NCBI RefSeq assembly: GCF_000687475.1
Contig: NC_057318.1
Span: 5,022,001 to 5,086,000, forward strand
Origin: Ustilaginoidea virens
Taxonomy: Eukaryota > Ascomycota > Sordariomycetes > Hypocreales > Clavicipitaceae
Length of the DNA stretch: 64,000 bases
Reading direction: 5' to 3'
Positions 1 through 10,690 of the stretch are shown here, piece by piece. The first letter of the stretch is position 1, and each line of letters begins with the position of its first letter. The notes below the pieces were generated by a model, which did no database searches, was not told the origin of the DNA, and was given only the letters and a program-made list of their open reading frames with translations. The position numbers were made by a program, and so were the translations under genes.

Positions 1-66
1 TTTTTTTCCCTTCCTTGACACATTCTATCATCCGTGAAATTACATCCATGCAACAGGGTGGGAATT

Positions 67-1724
67 TCACTCCGTTCCGGACCATGAGGGAAGTCTCAGC
101 ATCTGAGTCTTTTGCGGGTCGTAATGTTGCAAGGCAGCAACAAAGATGAATAAGCCGCCAAAGACGAGTGCCGTGATAACAACGCATCGTCGTGTCGCCA
201 AAGAGCCGGAGCCGCGGCCCTGAGCAGACGTCGAACTCCACATGCTGACTGTCCACGAAATAGACAAGCGAAACAGCTTGACGATTTGCTCGTAACCAAG
301 CGAGTAGTACGTTAAACCGGCGAGAGCAATGGCGTATCCAATAGTTTGCATAAACGAGATCTTGGTGTTCCAGATAAGAATAGACACGATGATGAGAAGA
401 ATGTTCTTGAATATGCCAGTAAGGGTCATGACCAGGCCGGACGTGCGTCCAATCTGAAATGGTTGCTTGTCAGCAAGGATGGAACAGAGGGAGCATGGCT
501 CTCGCAGCAACGCTTAGCAACATGTACGTACCAAAAAGACGCTGGTGATGTTCAACAAAAAAGCAATAGAAGCATTCAGAATCAGTATGCTAATTCCGAC
601 GTCAGACACGGCAGCCCACGTGAACCTTGGCAATTCGCTGGGTACAGCCACGAGAAAGTTCATGACGGCACAGACGGGAGCAAAGTAGTAAAGCCCAACG
701 AGGGGGTCCATCTTCATGCCGTCTCCGCTGAGCAATACTTGAATCATGACGATGCGTATAGCCTCGAAAACAATGCCACCCATCTGGTACATGAAACCAA
801 TGAGGGAGAAGTGGATTTCACCGACCGAGGCCAGCGCCACACCTGCCACGATCCACAGAACGTTGAGGAAGGATGCCAGATTAGGCTCGGCAACGCGCCA
901 TGCCCAAGAGGTGAAGAGCACCGCTACAGGGGCTGCAGCCTTGAGCATCTGGATGAAGGGCACAGACAGATACAGATAGACCACATTGGAGCAAACGAGA
1001 GATCCAGAGTAAAAGATGCCGATGGGGAGGATTGTTCGGCAGTACGTGCGGGAGGTAAGCGGTATCTTCTTACGAGAGTCGAGCAACGACGTCGACCGAG
1101 CGAGAATTTGTGTAGCGATTGTAGCGAAAACCAGATGCCAACAGGTCAAGAGGATAGCTGGTGCTAGGTCAGTGAGACGTTTCTCGCCGGCGGGAACCCT
1201 CGTTTCCCTGGATTCTCCGTTTCGTTGCCTGTCCCAGACAGCCCAGTTGATGGAGGAGTGGGCCACGCTTCAAAATGGGGTCAACTTACGGAAGCCTAAG
1301 CACTCCTGTTAGCCATGATTCGTGAACAATAAAGATTGGCATGGGGCGGGAGAGGACATACGAAATCCTCCAGTGTCTATTAACCACTTATTGAAAAGAA
1401 TAGTGCAATTTGAAACAAAAATCCAGGCTCTGAATGTGCAGGTGTCAGTAGGCTCTTCCCGAATCTGCGACGAGACAACGCAGGCCGACTCGTCTGGATG
1501 ACAGCCACCTTTTCGGAAGCATCTGATCTGCCGTAAACGGGAAAGGGTGATTGCACGCACGATATATACACGGCCGTGTGTAAAGTCCTAGCGACTGGTT
1601 CCTCTTCCTTGCTGACGGCATTGGTTGGTAGCACATCATCGTCCATGTTGAACGAAGAGGAGGGAGCGGTAGACGACGACATTGCGGAGGACGGTGTGCT
1701 GGATGACGAGGGGTGCGAGGCCAT
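67..1724 (-). CDS. TPT/DMT-family transporter (nucleotide-sugar or triose-phosphate transporter-like)
   Basis: Exons read on the minus strand at 1561-1724, 1362-1429, 532-1163 and 67-453, giving 416 residues; the four lengths sum to an exact codon multiple and all introns are GT-AG. The protein has a Ser/Thr-rich cytosolic N-terminus, then about ten hydrophobic helices. Family hallmarks include ILFNKWLIDT in the first helix, CWHLVFATIATQIL, a conserved block around LYLSVPFIQMLKAAAPVAVL, and the C-terminal TSGLVMTLTGIFKN followed by GYAIALAGLTYYSLG. These match the fungal EamA/TPT (formerly DUF250) family of Golgi and ER membrane transporters; the substrate cannot be read from sequence. The start at 1724 is the only ATG in frame with the helical core. 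The GFPP junction at exon 2/3 replaces the more usual FRYP of relatives. The final helix is followed by a short tail ending at a stop 66 bases from the window edge. Confidence 0.87.
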
Positions 1725-4253
1725 GAGAGACTAGGATTGAGCGAACACCGGTGCCGTTCGGCTAGCCAAGCGAGACGTGGTGAGGAAGGTCTGCGTCGTC
1801 TCTTCTGCGTGCGCAGTCGCGCTACATGTGAACGAATTGCGAAGAGATGAACAAAGGCCAAAAGTCCTGCGTCGCAGGGTCGGCGGTGGTGGTTGGGCAG
1901 TCTGGAGTTGGTGTCGAGGACCAAACAAGAGGCAGCCGTGCGGATGAGATTGAGACGGGGTCGCGGGATTAGTGGAAGGCACGGTCGCGCCACGGGGCAT
2001 CAATGGCGGGAAGGAGCGACAGCGCTGACCTCCCTCAAAAGACAAATTGCATTTGCCGGGTCTGGGCTCTGTTGGCCTGGGATCAGGGCAAAAGGCGAAT
2101 TAAAAAAAAAAAAAAAAAAAAAAAACCCGAATCTGAGCTGACAATTTAACATGAAAAAAACTCTGAACGAGCATGGGCCGCAAAGAGCGAGAATAACACG
2201 ATTACTCCGTTGCCCGTACTCCGTACGCGAGGCTGAATTACTCGAGGGCTCTCTGGATCGTCATTATTGGGAGCTGAACCCCTTTTTCTAGCCAAAGGGG
2301 GCTTAGACCGTGGACTACAGTGTACGGAGTAGGTAGTATCCGTAGGTATGTAGTACCGCATCACAGCTATGGATCCAACTGTAAATGGCAAGGGGCCTGG
2401 AGACCCAGCTGTCCAATGGAAGTACCGAAGAAAGTCTCAAACCCATTGCCCGCCCGCATACGGTAGGTTAGGTGAGGTACTTATCCGAGAATAGTCCGTG
2501 CAGGGGCAAGACATTATGGGTGCACGGCAATGATTCTGTGAAGCTGGAATTGGCAGCCACCCGCTGACCTGTTTATTCCAGTCATGACCCGACCGGCCCT
2601 TGGCGCGTAGTGCTGCTCAGTGCTCAGTTGCTGACGGAAAAATTGAGTCGCGACATGCGGAGTACATACACATGTACTCACGAGTTTGGAGATGCAACCA
2701 AGCTGCCACCAGTTGACCCCTAAGTGGGCGTGCCTGTTCCGATTTTAGTACATAGCCCCCGCAGCATCTCCTGTCAATGTTAACAGCAAATGCATCGAGG
2801 TACGAGGTACGAGGTACGAGGTGCTACGAAGTTACGAACCCTGTCAGCTGGCTTATGGCACGCTTGGAAGCCCGCACGGCTTTATACATACCTGTAGATT
2901 CGGGGGCGGCACTGTAAAGCTTCAATGTTCCTCTAAAAGTTGAGGCCATCCGGATGGCCGCTACCAGACTTGTTAGTGCCTGGAGGCTCCAGTCAGCTCC
3001 AGCTCCTGTCAAGGGAGAACCAGTGCTCACTAAAAGGCAATTCGTCCAACTACCAGACCGGTTCCCCGAGTTGCCAGGCATGACAAGCAACTGCGGCACT
3101 CCTACTCCTTGCTCCGTCTCAGAGCGTTGATGTTTCCAACAAGTCTGGTCCATCGACACGTTTTCCCTTGCTCCATCCCCCTCTCCGCCAGCCCCTAACA
3201 CGTCTATCCGTATACCACACTTCACGCACATGCAGTAAGCTAATCTACGCCATGGAGGGAGGGAGCTAGCCACATTCCCCTCCCCTCCCCTCCCCTCCCC
3301 TCCCCTCCCCTCACCCAGTTGATCGGTTCTCCTCCGTCCTCCGCATCCCTTGCGTCACATGCGATGGAAGTATTGAGCAGCAGGCAGGCCAAGACGCCTA
3401 GTGAAAGCACCAGGCCTAGGTTAGGTAACTAGCCTGGGCTGGGCTGACCCTTGGCATCGACAAACTTGCCAACAAGCCCAAGCCAAGCCACATCTTGATT
3501 CTCGACTAAAAAACCGTGCCGCCTTCTTGGCATCAAGGGCCCCCACCCTTGCATGATGGGAGCCTGTGCCCACACGCATCAACAAAATATCGCGGCAGGG
3601 AAAAGGAATAGCGCTTCCCGTGGGACTTGCAGCGTTGCTCCTTGGAGTACCCCGTACACCCACAGGCAATTCCAACCCAGTTCACAAGCGCTTCACGCCT
3701 CTTTCTCAACACAAGCTGAGCGCCACTGGTACGACGCGAAACACTAAATGCGGCCCGTCCCATTTTTGCTCAGGATCCCCCTCCACGAGATGCCCTGATG
3801 TCCCCCTCCCCCCCCCCTTCCCCTACCGCGTGAGATGGACACAGGACAAAAGCCCTAGATGCATGCTAGGCTACTAGCATTTGCTTCCGGTCAAATTCTT
3901 CCATAAATGTGCCTCATAGGTCCGTCTTCCGCGCCGTGATAAGTCGGGTCTGGTTGTTGCCTCAGGCACCTCAGCCCCAAAATACCAGAGTTAGGCCTCC
4001 CGAGCACAAAGTATAGAGCAGTGATGATCAATGTCGCCATCTTTATTCTTGCTACAGACTGCATCTTGCATCTTCTTGAGCCCATAGTACAATGTATCAA
4101 CCGTGCCAATGCAGGCTTCTGAAACCAGCAATCCGCCCAACTCCATCGCAATGCAGTTTCCAGGGAGAAAAAGGATACAATAATCATGCCTTGTCAAAGA
4201 CGTCGCAACACCAAAGCCCCCATTTTTGTTCCGTCTATCCGGTTCCCCTGGGA
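1725..4253. other. Intergenic region, no gene seen
   Basis: About 2.5 kb between the transporter start and the deubiquitinase stop. It holds a poly-A run near 2101-2125, two exact copies of the 9-base TACGGAGTA motif family (2217-2225 and 2323-2331), a triple GTACGAG repeat near 2800-2820 and a CCCCT array at 3277-3311. Open frames here have no recognisable domain and no convincing amino-acid composition. Confidence 0.6.
3277..3311. repeat. (CCCCT)n microsatellite
   Basis: About seven tandem copies of the 5-base unit CCCCT on the + strand in gene-free sequence. This is a simple repeat with strong pyrimidine asymmetry. Confidence 0.9.
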
Positions 4254-6455
4254 TCAAGACGGACCCTTACCATCCAGCTGTTCTTCCTCATCATCATGCG
4301 TCCAATGCGAAACGCTGGATGGTGCAGACGTCACAGTTGTCGAGTCATCTGCTGTGTCCCTGCTGGTGTCCAACGTTTCGGGCTCGGAAAGCTCGTCAAC
4401 TGTGCTGCTGGAGAGAGCACATCTCGTCGGTCCGCTTCCCGTCCCTGTGTGTAGGTCCTGCCTTTCGAACACGGCAATATCAGCAGGTTCGGTTGCCATT
4501 CCGCTTGGCATCTCGTCGTCCTTCAGGTCAGGCACCGCCATCTCCTGAGCATCCTCCATCCTGGCTTCTTCGGCTTGCAGAACTATGCTAGGATCCACAC
4601 ATTCGTAAAAGAGCATAAAAACTCCAGGAGCCAGCGACATGACCACGTCTTCGTCGACTTTGCTGACATTGTGATCGCTCAAACGCCACCAGCCCGGGTT
4701 GTTTGCCTTGGATCGCATTCGTGGCTTCTGGTCTTCTGCCAGGCCACCATCATCTTTATCGCCATCGATGACAACGGTTGAAGATGCTTCGTTGCTCTCG
4801 GGCGCCTCAGAATCAGGGTACCTCCTGTAACATATATAGTGGCCATTTTCATGGCGTCCATAGTGAGTAACAACTGCTCGAAGCTCGTAAATGGGGCCTG
4901 TCAGTCTCGATGGACTCAAGTCACCGGCAACCATGGAGCGTCTTGGGTCCAGGAGCCATTGTTCTTGCTCAGATCCGCCATCGCCAGCTAATTTCTCCTC
5001 GGCATCTTGGCCACTTCCCAGGCACCAAGGACCGAGATCCAGCGTTTGTGGGAATGAGACGGGGGCAGAATTCTTGATCATATCAAACGTCCTCGGGTCA
5101 AAAACGGATCGATTCACGTGAATGGCCAGGCTCTGTGGTGGGCGCGCAATCACAATTTGCTTAGTTTTGGTAGTCGTGACTTTGCCTTGGGATGAGATGT
5201 TGCACTTTTCTGTGATTGTCCTTTCGTCAAAGTCGTCCTCCTCGAGAGCTAGCTCGACTTGTTCAAGTCTGCGAAGCGGCTCTTCCAATCTGAAAGGGGA
5301 ATCCCTTGCGCGAAACTGTTCCAGCAGCTTGGTAAGCAGGTTTTGAGCCTTGAGCAGTGTGCACTTGGGGCATTCGACCCCTTCAATCTCCTCCACCTTG
5401 CTGTAGGCATCAAGCCGCTCGTAGAGGTCGTGATGATGCTTGTCCAGGCCAAGACTGAGCGTCAAACAGCTGAAAGGTATCATTGACAAACCTTCCGAAT
5501 GCCCGCATCGAACGCATGCCACTCGCTGCGCAAGCAGGCCTTCTAGAGGATTGCGAAGAGTTTTTGCGGCTGCAAGCTCCGCGTTCGATTGGAGGCTCTG
5601 ATACCCACTGTCATCGCTGTGCTGGCTGTGTTCGCTATAGACGAAATCGTCTTTGCTGCTGCAGTCGGATCCCAAGCCGCAATGCCGCCGCGTGGACTTG
5701 ATTGCCCTGGCAACACTCTTGTCCACATCATCAAGTATCTTGGAGAAGTACTCCTGCGCGTCCTGTTGAGTCCATGTGCTCATGGACTTTAGGAGACTTG
5801 GGGTCCATATCGTTTTCCCATTGTTTGTGCAGTCGTTGAGGTCCGCGATGAGGGATCGTAAAGTATGCGCCACGTCGTCGGTCGGTCGCTGCATGTCGAT
5901 GGCCCGTACACATGCCGAGAGATAGTTGGGGAATGAAGGGAGGGAGGCGAGGCCTTGCAGGATGCTATTCTGATAACAGGAATTATCCCGATTGCCTAAA
6001 CCTGCCGGCCGTTCCAGATCCAGCTTCAAACCCAACACGCTGCCTGTAACGGATAGGGCTCTATTTCTTGCCAGGAAAACATGTTCCATCATGCCGCCTG
6101 GGCGGTCCAAGCCCACTATTCTTCTCACCATCTTGCTTTTGGCAGCGTGCGTGTCCGGAGGCGGCTCAGTCATGGACTTTGGGTTGACCCAGTTATGGAC
6201 AGCAACCAGCATTGCTGTTGGGATTGCCGAAACAAGCAAGTCCCAAAGGTGTGTAGCTATCGAGTAAGCGATGGATTCGAAAGACGATTCAATGGTGTTA
6301 ATTTTGAGAACCAACGCGACCAGGAGTACCACGATGGTGATGATAGCTGTCGGCTCGTTCAAGCGGTCCAGGACTCGCCCTGGAGACTGAACCTGCCGAA
6401 AAGCCTCCACCTGGTCGTCGTAAAAATTGGTGAATTGAGGGTTTTGTGAATTCAT
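4254..6455 (-). CDS. Ubiquitin carboxyl-terminal hydrolase, membrane-anchored, Ubp1-like
   Basis: Single-exon gene of 733 residues; a deubiquitinating cysteine protease of the USP (C19) family. A hydrophobic segment at residues 36-52, and perhaps a second at 72-88, suggests an N-terminal membrane anchor, as in yeast Ubp1. The Cys box has GLGNRDNSCYQNSIL with catalytic Cys160. The zinc-ribbon part has CVRCGH and later CPKC. The His box has ENGHYICYRR with catalytic His539, followed by WWRLSDHNV, which supplies the third catalytic residue. The C-terminal tail of about 100 residues is acidic and Ser/Thr-rich and looks disordered. The start at 6455 is the first in-frame ATG and lies just before the anchor. 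The gene is divergent from the carnitine-pathway gene at 7120, with 664 bases between starts. The assignment to USP is firm; the Ubp1 subtype rests on the anchor and length. Confidence 0.93.
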   Translation of the reverse strand: MNSQNPQFTNFYDDQVEAFRQVQSPGRVLDRLNEPTAIITIVVLLVALVLKINTIESSFESIAYSIATHLWDLLVSAIPTAMLVAVHNWVNPKSMTEPPPDTHAAKSKMVRRIVGLDRPGGMMEHVFLARNRALSVTGSVLGLKLDLERPAGLGNRDNSCYQNSILQGLASLPSFPNYLSACVRAIDMQRPTDDVAHTLRSLIADLNDCTNNGKTIWTPSLLKSMSTWTQQDAQEYFSKILDDVDKSVARAIKSTRRHCGLGSDCSSKDDFVYSEHSQHSDDSGYQSLQSNAELAAAKTLRNPLEGLLAQRVACVRCGHSEGLSMIPFSCLTLSLGLDKHHHDLYERLDAYSKVEEIEGVECPKCTLLKAQNLLTKLLEQFRARDSPFRLEEPLRRLEQVELALEEDDFDERTITEKCNISSQGKVTTTKTKQIVIARPPQSLAIHVNRSVFDPRTFDMIKNSAPVSFPQTLDLGPWCLGSGQDAEEKLAGDGGSEQEQWLLDPRRSMVAGDLSPSRLTGPIYELRAVVTHYGRHENGHYICYRRYPDSEAPESNEASSTVVIDGDKDDGGLAEDQKPRMRSKANNPGWWRLSDHNVSKVDEDVVMSLAPGVFMLFYECVDPSIVLQAEEARMEDAQEMAVPDLKDDEMPSGMATEPADIAVFERQDLHTGTGSGPTRCALSSSTVDELSEPETLDTSRDTADDSTTVTSAPSSVSHWTHDDEEEQLDGKGPS

Positions 6456-7119
6456 ACTGTTGAAATGCTATCGCATGCCGTCTGCCCGAGTCTAGCGCTG
6501 TAACACCTCAACCTTCATTGGTGTTTGCTTCGGTCTGCTGTCAAGGGAAAGCAGCCATTGCAAGCTGCAAATATGGGCAGTGGCTCGAGGCTGCTATTCG
6601 CGGAGAGGCCCTTCGGAGACTGGTTTAAAGTTAAGAAAAAAAAAAGGAGTATAATAGACAAGAGAAAAAAAAGAATATATCGCGACGGCTTGCGTGACAG
6701 AAGAGATGGGAATCAGTTCGAGTTATTAAGGATCGATAGAAGTGGCAATAAACTGAAATCACGGCGACCAGCGTGGGGGCTTGCAGCACGCAACCATGCG
6801 CGAGTCTAGCATAAAGTATGCACTGGTGACCGCCAATGAGATGTCAAAGCTGGTGGGCTGGCAGGTGTTTACCCGGCCCGTCCTCGTCCCCAGCTCACCA
6901 GCATAAGCTGCGGCACAACGAACGATCTGCGCTAAACGCTACAGTATAACTAGTCCGCTGGCCGCCAGTTGCCGCCGCTCCGCAATCATCAACCACATGG
7001 CACCAGACTGGCGCATGGCGCATGGCACATGGCTGACGGCTTGATCAGGGTTCTCTGATTCCCCAAGACTTCCTCGACGCTCCCCATTCGAAGTCGGTCG
7101 AATTCCTTGCTGATTCACC
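6456..7119. promoter_or_regulatory. Divergent intergenic region between deubiquitinase and TMLH genes
   Basis: 664 bases separating two genes transcribed away from each other, so it should contain both promoters. A purine-rich stretch lies at 6630-6690. The start context of the right-hand gene is CACCATG, close to the fungal Kozak consensus. I see no clear TATA box or known operator. Confidence 0.45.
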
Positions 7120-8980
7120 ATGTCCTCTGCTTTGAGATCCTTCATGCGACTTCGAGGTACTTTGGCCTAATTGATATCTTGAAGGGTGCCGGCTTCCCAA
7201 ACTGACTCGAATCAAGGACGGTCGGCATTCACCGGATCAACGCTCAACAGACCATTGCCGAGATCACCGCAAGCCATCCGCGCTTTAACTACCACGATTA
7301 GATGGGATCAGGGGGAACTACTTTTAAGAAGCCAAAAAGACCAAGAAGTGGTCGTGCGGAAGATGTGAGCAGGCAACATCATGACATTGTTCGCGCGACA
7401 TGGCTGGATTCTAACGTTGTCAATGCAGCCCGCAGCTGTGGCTTAGGTACATGCATCCTGACCAAAACTGTTGTCGCATCATTCAACGTTGCTCATGCAT
7501 ATCAGGGATAACTGCCGCTGCACAGAGTGTGTCAACCAAGACACAATGCAGCGAAACTTCAACACGTTCGAGGTCTGCTTCCTCTCACTCTGCGGTGACA
7601 CACCAGGGTCGAATCCAAATCGGCATCATGCTGATGATGCCGAAAGATTTCAATGAACATATCCGCAAGGGCCCTCGAAACAAACGAAGATGGCTTTGAT
7701 GTCTTGTGTATGAGCTCCCTCGTCATCTCGGGCGCCTGACCCAACTAACCTCGGGAGGTAAGGGTCGGACTGGCACAAGAGCACCTACACGTGGTCATGG
7801 TTACGTTCTTTAGTGCATCGAGACCCAAGCAAGGTTCTGAACCGCATTCAGTGAGCCGAATGCCATCTCTTTTCCTTCATGCGCTCAATCTGATCTGACG
7901 AAACTTGTAGCGGAAGTCGGTTCTGGAACCACTCTATAGCTTCCAACCCTCCTGAAGTCTCTTACCAATCTGTCATGGACAAATGCAATAACGCCGGGAT
8001 GGCGGAGCTAACAAACAAGATTGTGCGCGCGCTCCCGTACCCCCCTTGAGCTTGAGCTTTCATGACCCGGCACACTTACAAAGAAAGGGCAGCGTAATTA
8101 TGGCCTGTGCTTCGTCATCGACACACCAAAGACGCCCGAGGCTACCAAGCAACTCCTGGAGGCCATAGGGCCCATTCGCAACACTCACTACGGCGGCTTC
8201 TACGACTTTGTACCCGATCTCGCCAAGGCTGACACGGCTTACACGAACCTGGCGCTAGCTGCACACACAGACACAACCTATTTCACTGAACCGGCCGGCT
8301 TGCAGGCTTTCCATTTGCTGTCCCACGAACCGCCTCCCGGTGAAGCGCAGGAAGAAAGCCTCGGCGGCCAATCACTTCTTGTCGATGGATTCCAAGCAGC
8401 CCATCGGTTGAGACTAGAGCACCCAGAGGCGTACGAAATTCTTCGCACTGTCCGAGTTCCATGGCATGCCAGTGGGAATAAAGACGTGGCAATCGCACCA
8501 GATAAGGGTTACGCCGTCATTGAAACAAGTTCTCGAAGACTGTTCCGGATTCGCTGGAACAACGATGATAGAGGGGTCATCCCGCTCCGGGCCGACGTCG
8601 ACAAATGGTACGCAGCAGCCAGAACATGGGACAGCATATTGCGGCGCAAGAAGAACCAGTACTGGTTCCAGCTCACGCCTGGACGAGTGCTGAGTATGCC
8701 TTTTCTCATCCATGCCTCCAAATGAGCAGGAAATGGCTAACGTGGTCAAGTCTTTGACAATTGGCGCGTCCTTCATGGCCGAAGAGCCTTTGAGGGTCAA
8801 CGACGGATTTGTGGCGGGTATAGTAAGTAACGCCACGAAGCTGCTTGGCCGTCTTTCTTGCGTGTGGCATGTGGAGCAAAAGCTGATATTCTGTTGGCAG
8901 TTAACCAAGATGACTTTATTTCCCGCTGGAAGACGTCCAACTTTCCGAGAGACGAAGTCATCGCCGCGAATATCAGCTGA
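7120..8980 (+). CDS. Trimethyllysine dioxygenase (carnitine biosynthesis), ten exons
   Basis: Exons: 7120-7156, 7217-7364, 7429-7446, 7506-7572, 7647-7707, 7763-7850, 7911-8022, 8093-8693, 8751-8822, 8901-8980; total 1284 bases, 427 residues. All introns are GT-AG, 55-74 bases. The Fe(II)/2-oxoglutarate enzyme hydroxylates N6-trimethyllysine, the first step to carnitine. The N-terminus MSSALRSFMRLRG is basic and Ser-rich, consistent with mitochondrial import. The GBBH-like N-domain carries LRDNCRCTECVNQD (Cys71, Cys73, Cys76). The TauD-type domain shows AAHTDTTYF (His235, Asp237) and NWRVLHG (His386), the likely iron triad. RWNNDDRGV and YWFQLTPGRVL also match the family. Exon 3 is only 18 bases but supplies the conserved PQLWL before RDNC. 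Gamma-butyrobetaine dioxygenase is a close alternative; overall resemblance, recalled from the Neurospora enzyme, favours the trimethyllysine enzyme. Confidence 0.9.
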
Positions 8981-10690
8981 GTGTGACTTGAGTGCATATA
9001 CGCGCCAATTGGCTGTTGATGACCTATTGAGGTGGGTGTGCGTAGCAACGACGCGGCCGACGACGCGACAGCCAAAACCTCGAGCTCTAGGTGTTCCGGT
9101 GGTTCACAAGAGCTAATCGTTGGATCCGATACGCGTATCCTTTGACGCTGCATAGGCCGACTCATTACAGTGTGAATAGCTTTCAACTACCTATGGATGC
9201 CCGTCACTCTTGCCGGCTTTCCCAATGACTGTGCTGGTTTATAGTCTTTAAGATAGCAGAGCCAGTAGGTATAGACAGAGAAGGATAACATGTTGCGAGG
9301 TAAATTGCGCCGGATTTCCAATACCGGGTCGGGAAAGGCCTCGGCCATAAGAAATTACAGCCCCGTGAGAAAAGCACTTGCGCATTGTGCCGGGCGATGC
9401 TTTAAAAGGCACTCCTAGTTTATCCTCGACTTACCACGGCTAAATGTTGCACGCACGAGGCTACAGCGGCTTCCACCAGCGAAACACGTTGTCGATACTG
9501 GGCAAGTGTGAAATGCCCATCGCCAAAGCTTGCTTGTAGTAGGAGACATGCAGAAACGCTGCTTTGAAAATGTTCGCTCAAGATTGGGACCTCGACTCCA
9601 ACTCGCCGAAACGCGGTCCTTCCTCCGACAAGACGATCTGATCAACTCGAGACAGAGAGCTATTGTTGGCGGCAGACGGCGTAGTTTCCCGTGTTCATGG
9701 CGACTCTGTACTGTAGATGTGCTTCAAGGTCGACTTGTAAGAATTGCTCCCTCCCCATTCGGCTGAGTCATCAGGAGGCGGCCTCCCGGGAGAGAAAGTG
9801 GGGAAAGAGGAGCGGATCGATTGAGGGGTTATTGACTGTTGGAAAGTGAAAGACTTGCAAGCAATGAATGGAATGAACACCAAAGCGACTTCATGACCCG
9901 GCCTCATCTCGTCAAGTCAAGCGGCGCTTGACACTACCTGCAATTTGCTCGATGCGAAAGACTGATCGTGCCGCCCGCCTCCTCTCGGACAGACAAGCGC
10001 GTTTTGATCTGCAAGGTCTACGGAGTAGGGCTCCCCGCTACGGAGTACTCCCGCTCTCATGGAGATGGAGGGGTTGATCAGCACAAGCTCCTGATTGGGC
10101 AGGTTGGGTAGACCTGCTGGTCACCTGTAGGCTTTCTCGACGTTCGCCCGCCCCAGGGCTCAAACCACTCACTCACGTCAGTCAGTGGCAATCCAGCCTT
10201 GACTCAACGAAGCCCAGCTCAAGCTCCGGCCGTCCAGGGCTCTTTTCCATCCCCATCTTCTGCAGGTGTTGGCAGATTGATTATTTACCGACTACCTTAG
10301 GCAGTACCTACCTAGAGTCAGTCAGTCACCAGCTGTACAGGTCCCCGTTGCATCCTGCCACTCTCACCACGCCCCATACATCCAAAGTTTCTCCTTTTCA
10401 GCCCTACTTGCCGCCTTCAGGTCGCCCAACGTTCTCGCTTCTTCGCCAGAGCGGCCTCGTTTTCGACATAGTCCTGCCGTTCCCCAGATCCGGCCTACTT
10501 GTCCCGCGAGCCGACGAAACGCTACCCCTCACCGCTGACCACGAAGCGGTTGCATCATATCGGCCGTGGAATCCTTACAACTAACTGCTCGCCCTTGCCG
10601 GTTCCAGTAAATCCCCGACCCGTATACCGTCACGCCTTTTTTTCTCCAACACGAGCCGCTCCTCTTGTCCTCATCTTTGGGTACGGCACC
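8981..10690. other. Intergenic region upstream of calcineurin A
   Basis: About 1.7 kb. The left part holds a decayed minus-strand reading frame (9461-9907, listed separately). The right part is the probable promoter and long leader of calcineurin A, with two TACGGAGTA copies at 10019-10027 and 10039-10047 and a TACCTACCTAG stretch near 10305-10317. No intact gene is seen. Confidence 0.55.
9461..9907 (-). pseudogene. Possible decayed coding frame with two in-frame TGA codons
   Basis: Read on the minus strand from an ATG at 9907, one frame runs 149 codons to TAG at 9461-9463, broken only by TGA at 9695-9697 and 9578-9580. The part after the second TGA reads like an ordinary folded protein, for example AAFLHVSYYKQALAMGIS and NVFRWWKPL. 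Both stops could come from CGA by a C-to-T change, as in repeat-induced point mutation. No family is recognised. It may be chance; introns I tried did not restore a sensible frame. Confidence 0.25.

Noticed and set aside
2824..3273. Minus-strand frame of 149 codons
   Set aside because: No conserved motif, no sensible splice extension, and it abuts a CCCCT microsatellite.
7573..7646. tRNA-like B-box word GGGTCGAATCC
   Set aside because: It lies within an intron of the trimethyllysine dioxygenase gene, has no matching A box and no cloverleaf could be drawn.
7451..8100. Trimethyllysine dioxygenase N-terminal half first read as a pseudogene because of apparent stops and frame changes
   Set aside because: Removing short GT-AG introns restores every conserved block with consistent phase, so the gene appears intact.
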